From Leptotrichia sp. oral taxon 879 str. F0557 (GTDB taxonomy: Bacteria > Fusobacteriota > Fusobacteriia > Fusobacteriales > Leptotrichiaceae): DNA of 38,577 nucleotides. Every line of letters starts with the position of its first letter. Position 1 is the first letter of the stretch. Location of the stretch: positions 1 to 38,577 of the forward strand of contig NZ_KI271358.1 of the NCBI RefSeq assembly GCF_000469385.1. The letters are read 5' to 3'. Both the position numbers and the translations under genes were made by a program. The notes under the pieces are model-generated. The model saw only the letters and a program-made list of their open reading frames with translations. It was not told the origin of the DNA and searched no databases. Shown here piece by piece: positions 32,654 through 38,577 of the stretch.

Positions 32654-34094
32654 TGTTTTTTCCTCCTTTTCTATTAAAAATTTTTACGAATAAATAGGTT
32701 ACAATAAATGTTACAACAAATGAAATTGTAATTGATACTAAAAATTGTATCATTGACTGAGGACGCATAACGATTACTCCGGGAATTCCGGCAGGACCTT
32801 GAGAAACTGAAAGAACTTTCATCCATACTGCATATCCTGAGCCTACAGCTGAACCGATTAATGCTGCTAAAAATGGAAATTTAAGATTTAAATTTACCCC
32901 AAATACAGCAGGCTCTGTAATACCGAGAAGTGCAGATATTCCAGCAGCTGAAGCAACACTTTGGATTTTTTTATCTTTTTTCATAAAGAAGAAACAAGCT
33001 AAAGCGGCGGCACCTTGAGCAACATTGGAAGCTGATACAACTGCAAACGTAGGTGAACCTCCAAGTTTTGAAATATTAGCCAGTATCTGCATTTCAGCAG
33101 CAGCCATACTGTGATGCATTCCTGTTATTACAAGCAATGGATAGACTACTCCGTAAATTGCACCACCAAGAGGACCTAAGTCAAAAAACAGCCATAATAC
33201 TCCATTAGTCATTCCATCCCCGATTACTCTCATAATTGGTCCGATTACAGTAAAAGTTATAAATGCAGTCAATAAAACTGAAACTAAAGGAGTTATTATC
33301 ATATCAAGTATTGCTGGAACGCGTTTTCTTGTAAAAGTTTCAATTTTCGCTAAAATGAATGAAGAGGCTATTATCGGTAAAACTGTTCCCTGATATCCAA
33401 CCTGTGCAATGTTTAATCCAAAGATATTCCAGTATGGAATTGCATGTTTTGCAAGAGCTTCCCCATAACCATAACCATTTAATAAATCAGGATGGATCAT
33501 TATAGCTCCTATTACAGCACCTAATACAGGTGTACCACCGAAGTTTTTAGCTGCATGGAATCCTATTAACACTGGCAGGAAAACAAAAGCTGCATTTGAA
33601 AACAAATTAATCATATTTGCTAAATCTGTAAATTGAGGAAATACTTCGATCAATGTTTTTCCAGCAACGAAAAGTCCTTTTGATGTCAGTACGTTATTGA
33701 TTCCCATTAATAACCCTGAAGCGACTAGAGCCGGCAAAATTGGAACAAATACATCGGCAAGGGATTTTAGAATACGTTGAAGCACATTACCTTTTTTAGC
33801 GGCAATATCTTTTAACTCTTCTTTTCCAACAGCGGATAATTCAGCAGCTTGACTAAAAAATTTAAATACTTCATTTACTATTCCTGTTCCAAGTATTATC
33901 TGAAATTGCCCTGCATTATTAAATGATCCTTTTACCAGTTCAATATTATCAAGTTTATCCTTATTTATTTTTGAATCATCTTTCAATACAAGTCTAAGTC
34001 TTGTCGCACAATGTGCACCGCTTACAACATTTTCTTTTCCGCCAACTGCTTCTAATATTTCTTTTGCAGTTTTTTCATAATTTTTATCTGCCAT
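32640..34094 (-). CDS. scrA: Sucrose-type PTS transporter subunit EIIBC
   Basis: Takes up and phosphorylates the sugar. 484 aa: EIIB domain at 1-90 with phosphorylated Cys29 in the GAHCATRLRLVL motif, then an EIIC domain with about ten membrane segments (GITEPAVFGVNL near 395 is the conserved substrate loop). There is no EIIA domain, so it must be served by an EIIA encoded elsewhere. The length and the adjacent GH32 gene fit sucrose specificity; trehalose- or beta-glucoside-type EIIBC share the fold, so specificity rests on context. First gene of the operon. Confidence 0.9.
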   Translation of the reverse strand: MADKNYEKTAKEILEAVGGKENVVSGAHCATRLRLVLKDDSKINKDKLDNIELVKGSFNNAGQFQIILGTGIVNEVFKFFSQAAELSAVGKEELKDIAAKKGNVLQRILKSLADVFVPILPALVASGLLMGINNVLTSKGLFVAGKTLIEVFPQFTDLANMINLFSNAAFVFLPVLIGFHAAKNFGGTPVLGAVIGAIMIHPDLLNGYGYGEALAKHAIPYWNIFGLNIAQVGYQGTVLPIIASSFILAKIETFTRKRVPAILDMIITPLVSVLLTAFITFTVIGPIMRVIGDGMTNGVLWLFFDLGPLGGAIYGVVYPLLVITGMHHSMAAAEMQILANISKLGGSPTFAVVSASNVAQGAAALACFFFMKKDKKIQSVASAAGISALLGITEPAVFGVNLNLKFPFLAALIGSAVGSGYAVWMKVLSVSQGPAGIPGVIVMRPQSMIQFLVSITISFVVTFIVTYLFVKIFNRKGGKNNGVA

Positions 34095-34135
34095 AACAAA
34101 TCCTCCTAAAAATTTATTTAAACATTTATTTTAAC

Positions 34136-34188
34136 AAAAATGAAACGTTTCATTTTTTATAGTATAGCATATTTTTTAAAAAAGTCAA
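34136..34188 (-). promoter_or_regulatory. Promoter and LacI-type operator of the sucrose operon
   Basis: Minus strand -35 TTGACT (34183-34188), 16-bp spacer, -10 TATACT (34161-34166). A perfect 22-bp palindrome with core ATGAAACGTTTCAT spans 34136-34157, directly downstream of the -10 over the expected start site. The central CG and AAACGTTT are typical of LacI/GalR-family operators. It is the natural target of the LacI-family gene at the end of this operon. Confidence 0.9.
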
Positions 34189-34264
34189 TGCATTTTTACA
34201 AAAATCAGATTATTATATGGTATAATATATATAACGTAAGAAAAGTTTTTAGGAGAGAAAATTG

Positions 34265-35752
34265 TTGAAAATAGGAATTATAGCTGAATATAATCCATTT
34301 CACAATGGACATTTGTATCAAATCAGGAAAATTAAGGAGATATTTGGTGAAGATGTCTTGATTGTGGTAGTGATAAGCGGAGATTTTGTTCAGCGGGGAG
34401 AAATTTCGCTTTTGGATAAGTGGGAGAAAACACATGTTAGCTTAGGATGCGGAGTTGACTTAGTTGTGGAGTTGCCACTTTATTATTCAATTCAGAATGC
34501 GGAAATTTTTTCAAGGATGGCAACAAAAATTCTGGATTATTTGGGAATAGATATTCAGGTTTTTGGAGCGGAAGAGGCAAATATTGAAGTTTTGCAAAAG
34601 GTGCTTGAACTGCAGAAAAGGCAGGATTATAAGGACAAGCTTATGGAATATATTAAAAAAGGCAACAGTTACAGCACTTCTCAAAGACTGGCATTAAAGG
34701 AATATAATTTAGATGGAATTGTGAAGTCAAATAATATTTTGGCTCTGGAATATATGCGTGAGATAGAAAATAGCAATCTTAAAATAAAACCGTATATTAT
34801 AAAAAGAGAAATTTCAGAATATAATGAAGAGAAAGTTTCTGAGGATAGGGAAGAGTTTGCTAGTGCTTCGTTTTTGAGAAATGAGCTGGAAAAGATTTTG
34901 GATAAATTTTCTGAAGAAAAATTTGATTTTGAAAAAATAAAAAATTCTATTATTGAAAAAAAATGTAGTTTTTTAAAAGATAGAGGAGTAGAAAATTCAA
35001 AAGAAATTGTTAAAAAAAATTATAATTTTGAGAAAAAGCAAAATATTAGGGAAAAAATAGATTTAGAAAGTTTGAAAAATGTAAAAACAGAAGAAAGAAT
35101 CTTTTGGAAACTAGAAGAGATTCAGAAATTTTTACCAGAAAAATCATTTGACATTATTTTTAAAAATTTGGAATGGAAGATAAATAACAGATTTAGTGGA
35201 GATAAAATAAAGGAAGAAATCTTTAAAATTATGAAATATAAGATTTTGACAGAAAAAAAAGAAAAAATAATGGAAATATATGATATAACTGAAGAAATTT
35301 ATGCTAGAATATACGGAACAATGTTGAATTCGCAAAAATATATAGAATTTTTGAAAAATACAAAATCTAGAAATTTATCGAATAAACGTGTAGAACGGAT
35401 TATTTTGAATATTTTACTAAATATAAAAGCTGATATGATGGATTTTGAAATAAATTATGTAAGGATTTTAGGCTTTAATAAAAAGGGTCAGGAGTATTTG
35501 AAAGAAATTCGTGAAAATAATAAAATTAAAAACTTTAATGCGGAAAATGAGTTTCAGAAAAAAAATATCTTTGTAAATTGGAAGGATATTGAAAAATCTG
35601 GAAATTTTGCTAAAAAGGATGAAAATTCAGAAAACTTGGAAAATCAAGAAAACTTTTTGGAAAAAATAAAAGTTGAAAAGAATGGATTTCTGATAAAGGA
35701 ATTAATTTTAGGCAAAAAAGAGAAGTTAAATACGATTGTTTGTTTAGATTGA
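34265..35752 (+). CDS. tmcAL: tRNA(Met) cytidine acetate ligase TmcAL
   Basis: Nucleotidyltransferase-like enzyme that acetylates the wobble cytidine (ac4C34) of elongator tRNA-Met using acetate and ATP. 495 aa from this start. The family opening GIIAEYNPFHNGH (residues 4-16), containing the nucleotidyltransferase HxGH-type site, is followed by VISGDFVQRGE and VDLVVELPLYYSIQNAE. The middle and C-terminus are much more Lys/Asn-rich and diverged than in Bacillus YlbM, and longer by about 80 residues. No ATG is available near the start: two TTG codons occur at 34262 and 34265; the second gives MKIGII as in the family and sits 9 nt after GGAG. Confidence 0.9.
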   Translation: MKIGIIAEYNPFHNGHLYQIRKIKEIFGEDVLIVVVISGDFVQRGEISLLDKWEKTHVSLGCGVDLVVELPLYYSIQNAEIFSRMATKILDYLGIDIQVFGAEEANIEVLQKVLELQKRQDYKDKLMEYIKKGNSYSTSQRLALKEYNLDGIVKSNNILALEYMREIENSNLKIKPYIIKREISEYNEEKVSEDREEFASASFLRNELEKILDKFSEEKFDFEKIKNSIIEKKCSFLKDRGVENSKEIVKKNYNFEKKQNIREKIDLESLKNVKTEERIFWKLEEIQKFLPEKSFDIIFKNLEWKINNRFSGDKIKEEIFKIMKYKILTEKKEKIMEIYDITEEIYARIYGTMLNSQKYIEFLKNTKSRNLSNKRVERIILNILLNIKADMMDFEINYVRILGFNKKGQEYLKEIRENNKIKNFNAENEFQKKNIFVNWKDIEKSGNFAKKDENSENLENQENFLEKIKVEKNGFLIKELILGKKEKLNTIVCLD

Positions 35753-35917
35753 ATTGTTTTAACAAATAAAATATAAAAAATTATAAAAGTGAATAATGAT
35801 AATCTTTATACAGAGAAAAGTTAATACATTTGCTCAGAAATAAGATAAAAATGAAAAAATATTATATTAGTGAATTTTGTAAATAAAAAATAAAAAGAAT
35901 AGGAGAGGATTATAGGA

Positions 35918-36871
35918 ATGGGATTGTTAATAACAATTAATGTGCTGTTTATGATATTTTTCTTTGTGATAGCATATATGTCAATACGGTATTTCATTAA
36001 TCAGATTGAGAAATATCCGAGAGTTACATTTGAAGAGGTGTATAACAGTAAAAAATTAAGACAGAAGTATAATATTGAGGATAATAAGGCAAATCCTTAT
36101 GATTATGGGTATAATTTTAAGGAAATTGAGTATAAGTCAGGGAAAATACAGCTTTATGGATGGCTTATTGAGAATAAGGAAGCTACAAAAACGATGATTA
36201 TTTCGCATGGTCGTGGTGTAAATAGGCTCGCTTCGTTACAATATTTGGAAATGTTTAAAAATATTGGACTTGACAAGGAGTATAATTTTTTTATTCCAGA
36301 TTTGAGAAACTCTGGAAAGTCTGATGTGGCTAAAACTAAGATGGGGTACTGCTTTGGACAGGATATTTTTCATACAATGGAAATGCTGAATGAAAGATTT
36401 GGAAAGAACAATTTTACACTTTACGGGTTTTCACAAGGAGGAATGGGTTCTGCGATTGCTTCTAAAATGTACGTGAAGGCACTTAGAAAAAAAGGGATTG
36501 TGATTGATAAGCTGATTTTGGACAGTTCGATTTCGAATATAAGAAAGAGAATTAAGGAAGATGCAAAAAAACGTCGTGTTCCAAAATTTATTGTAAGTGT
36601 TATTGTAAGAATTTTTAATTTAAGAGTTGGAAGCCATCTTGATAAGCTTAGATTATCGTATTTGCTAAAAAGAATACCTACTTTGATAATTCAGTCTAAA
36701 AATGATAAGGCTACAACTTATGGAATGCTTATGGAAGAGTATAACGAACTTGCACAGAATGAAAATATCAGGCTAAAAGTTTTTGAAAAAGGTTCACACA
36801 CAAGAATTTATGCTGATACTGAATGTAAAGATGAATATGCTGAGGCAGTAAAAGAGTTTTTAACAAATTAA
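35918..36871 (+). CDS. Membrane-anchored alpha/beta hydrolase
   Basis: 317-aa protein with one N-terminal membrane segment (about 3-25) and an alpha/beta hydrolase domain. Nucleophile elbow GFSQGG at 170-175 (Ser172); SHGRGVNR near 96-103 is the oxyanion region. The Asp in QSKNDKATTY (near 260) and the His in KGSHTRIY (near 292) complete the triad. It resembles the YqkD/BEM46-type hydrolases of the S9-like group. Substrate unknown. Good AGGAGAGG ribosome-binding site. It precedes the transporter gene on the same strand by about 100 bp. Confidence 0.8.
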   Translation: MGLLITINVLFMIFFFVIAYMSIRYFINQIEKYPRVTFEEVYNSKKLRQKYNIEDNKANPYDYGYNFKEIEYKSGKIQLYGWLIENKEATKTMIISHGRGVNRLASLQYLEMFKNIGLDKEYNFFIPDLRNSGKSDVAKTKMGYCFGQDIFHTMEMLNERFGKNNFTLYGFSQGGMGSAIASKMYVKALRKKGIVIDKLILDSSISNIRKRIKEDAKKRRVPKFIVSVIVRIFNLRVGSHLDKLRLSYLLKRIPTLIIQSKNDKATTYGMLMEEYNELAQNENIRLKVFEKGSHTRIYADTECKDEYAEAVKEFLTN

Positions 36872-36968
36872 AGCGATAAAAACTGAATAAATTTAAAGTT
36901 TGAAGATACAAGTTATAACTTTTAGATTTGTTTTAAGCAATATAAAAAACAGAAAGGTAGAAAATTTA

Positions 36969-38297
36969 ATGAGTTCAAGATTAACAAAAAAAAGTTACAT
37001 AATTTACGGGCTTGGGGTTTCATATTTTATGATTGACCAGATTTATAATCAATGGTTGTCATATTATTATTTGCCACCTGAAACGGAAAAAAATTTAGTT
37101 CCGCTGTTAAAGCCGCAGTATTTAGTTCTAGCATTTATTTTTGCGAGGATTATTGATGCAATATCAGATCCTGTTGTAGGATTTTTAACTGATAATTCAA
37201 AATCACGGTTTGGAAAAAGATCAATATTTATGCTAGTTGGAGGATTACCGCTTGGGATTCTTACGGTTATGTATTTTTATCCAATTAAAAGTTCGCAGAT
37301 AGCAACGCTTATTTATTTATCAGTTGTTGGAGGACTGTATTTTACGGCATATACTTTAGTCGCAGCACCGTATAACGCTCTAATTCCAGATTTGGCTTCA
37401 AATAAGGAAGAAAGGCTTAATCTTTCTACAATGCAGTCGACTTTTAGACTTATATTTACTGGGGTTGCGATGGTTCTGCCAGGTATTTTGATTTCAAAAT
37501 TGGGAATGGTAAATGGAGTACTGAATACAGAGGTTGGAATACGTAAAACAGTAATTTTGATTACAATATTGTCAGTTTTGGGGATTTATGCGTGTATATT
37601 TTTTCTAAAGGAGAAACAGCTCACACAAAACCGTCCTAAGACTGAATCACTAGGGTTTATGAAATCAATTTCGCATTTGAAGGATAAGGAAATTATTTTG
37701 TACTTTTTAGGATATTTCTTTTTCTTTTGCGGATTTAACATACTTCGTGGAGATTTGACATATTATTTGAGCGCTGTAATGCAAAAGGATATTAAATATT
37801 TGACTGTAATATCAGTTGTGCTGTTTGGAATGGCGGGGCTGTTTTTTCCGATTACAAACAAGTTTGGGAAAAAATATTCGTACAAGAAAATATTGATTGT
37901 GGATATGCTGCTTTTGATAATCGGTACTTTTGGTCTATTGTTTATTAATAAAAATAATTCAATTTTTGCATATTTACTTTTTGTGATTTGTGGAACAGGA
38001 TTAAGTGGTGCAGCGTTTATTTTCCCACAGGCAATGCTTAGTGAAATTTCTGCAAAACTGTCAGAAACCAAAAAAATAAGTTTGGAAGGCTTTATGTTTG
38101 GAATACAGGGAATGTTTCTAAAATTGGCATTTCTAGTGCAGCAAGTTGTTCAGTCAACTTTACTTGTTGTGGGGAATCAGAATGTTCAGAATGGCGTGAA
38201 AGGTGCAACTGAAGTTGGAGTTAAAGTGACACTTGTCGTGGCGTTAGTTCTGTTTGGCGTTTCACTGTTTTTCTATAATTTGAAAAAAGAGGATTAA
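36969..38297 (+). CDS. MFS transporter, glycoside-pentoside-hexuronide (GPH/MelB-like) type
   Basis: Twelve-segment sugar/cation symporter-like protein, 442 aa from the preferred start. The loop motif DPVVGFLTDNSKSRFGKRSIFM near 68-90 is the family's typical conserved D(x)PxxG...D...RxGKRR, and TAYTLVAAPYNALIPDLASN follows. An in-frame TTG 69 bp upstream would add a 23-residue hydrophilic start, but ATG 36969 with AAAGGTAG upstream aligns with the family start. Substrate not readable; context (transketolase next) hints at a pentose or glycoside. Confidence 0.85.
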   Translation: MSSRLTKKSYIIYGLGVSYFMIDQIYNQWLSYYYLPPETEKNLVPLLKPQYLVLAFIFARIIDAISDPVVGFLTDNSKSRFGKRSIFMLVGGLPLGILTVMYFYPIKSSQIATLIYLSVVGGLYFTAYTLVAAPYNALIPDLASNKEERLNLSTMQSTFRLIFTGVAMVLPGILISKLGMVNGVLNTEVGIRKTVILITILSVLGIYACIFFLKEKQLTQNRPKTESLGFMKSISHLKDKEIILYFLGYFFFFCGFNILRGDLTYYLSAVMQKDIKYLTVISVVLFGMAGLFFPITNKFGKKYSYKKILIVDMLLLIIGTFGLLFINKNNSIFAYLLFVICGTGLSGAAFIFPQAMLSEISAKLSETKKISLEGFMFGIQGMFLKLAFLVQQVVQSTLLVVGNQNVQNGVKGATEVGVKVTLVVALVLFGVSLFFYNLKKED

Positions 38298-38342
38298 TTT
38301 TAGTTAATTATTGATATTTATAAATAAAAAATGGAGGTTTTT

Positions 38343-38577
38343 ATGAAAATTGAAGATTTGCAAAAAGAGGCAAAAACATTGAGAAAAGATATTATTGAAA
38401 TGATTTACAGGGCAAAATCAGGACATCCGGGAGGATCACTTTCGATTGCTGATATTCTGGCTGTACTTTACTGGAAAGAAATGAATATTGATCCAAAAAA
38501 TCCAAAAATGGAAAACAGAGATAGATTAGTTCTTAGTAAAGGTCATGCTGCTCCTGCACTGTATGCGGCTTTGATAG
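38343..38577 (+). CDS. Transketolase N-terminal subunit, 3' end cut by window
   Basis: Start of a thiamine-pyrophosphate-dependent transketolase of the non-oxidative pentose phosphate pathway. The 78 visible residues include [20 protein letters not shown] (TPP site His-Pro-Gly-Gly) and [19 protein letters not shown]. The opening without the usual longer N-terminus is typical of the split (two-subunit) transketolase; the C-terminal subunit should follow beyond the window. The start has TGGAGG about 7 nt upstream. The gene starts 45 bp after the transporter stop. Confidence 0.92.
   Translation, partial: MKIEDLQKEAKTLRKDIIEMIYRAKSGHPGGSLSIADILAVLYWKEMNIDPKNPKMENRDRLVLSKGHAAPALYAALI

Noticed and set aside
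1-38577. CRISPR array, tRNA or rRNA genes, known riboswitches
   Set aside because: No regularly spaced direct repeats, no cloverleaf with a recognisable T-loop, no rRNA-like GC-rich block, and no known riboswitch core noticed in the leaders.

Overview
The window is about 70% A+T and dense with short-spaced genes. The gene set is that of a strictly fermentative diderm: class III ribonucleotide reductase, pyruvate formate-lyase, HemZ, a sucrose PTS, SfsA, a subtilase with autotransporter-type repeats, and BioY. Gene content and base composition together suggest a Fusobacteriota member, most likely Leptotrichia or a close relative. This is inference; no rRNA gene is present to confirm it.

Layout. 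1-1769 (-): 5' part of a lipoprotein-type subtilase with autotransporter beta-strand repeats, cut by the window edge. 2029-4421 (-): Ogg2-type glycosylase, HSL-type esterase, membrane-anchored ComEA-like helix-hairpin-helix protein. 4422-5277: gene-free, holding a structured repeat. 5278-8476 (+): DUF4153-like membrane protein, membrane-anchored TPR-like protein and a decayed ydcF. 8514-13264 (-): complete Mn/Zn/Fe uptake operon (DtxR-family regulator, binding lipoprotein, ATPase, two permeases) with a DtxR-type operator at its promoter and a second copy of the structured repeat wedged between binding protein and ATPase. 13703-14275 (-): bioY. 14814-17563 (+): nrdDG with a tandem pair of NrdR boxes. 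17706-17945 (+): zinc-free L31. 18054-20402 (-): hemZ and uppP. 20555-21295 (+): sfsA. 22071-23504 (+): unrecognised, possibly regulatory protein preceded by a strong dyad. 23717-27270 (+): pflB and pflA, unusually far apart with a third hairpin repeat between them. 27414-29296 (-): two paralogous exported 2H-phosphoesterase-like proteins with a small thioredoxin between. 29418-30125 (-): class I amidotransferase. 30182-34094 (-): sucrose operon (PTS EIIBC, GH32 hydrolase, LacI regulator) with a perfect operator. 34265-38577 (+): TmcAL, an alpha/beta hydrolase, a GPH-type sugar transporter and the start of a split transketolase.

How it fits together: sucrose enters as sucrose-6-phosphate, is split by the GH32 enzyme, and pyruvate is cleaved by PflB after activation by PflA. 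NrdDG, HemZ and PflBA are all oxygen-sensitive radical enzymes. Regulation is unusually legible: NrdR boxes, a DtxR-type operator and a LacI-type operator each sit at good sigma-70-like promoters.

The least explained material is (i) an intergenic repeat family built on CTGTTTGAGC...GCGAGTT, with hairpins whose stems change while staying paired; (ii) the duplicated exported 2H-phosphoesterase/thioredoxin cluster; and (iii) the unrecognised protein and 19-bp dyad upstream of pflB. No CRISPR array, tRNA, rRNA or intact insertion sequence was seen.
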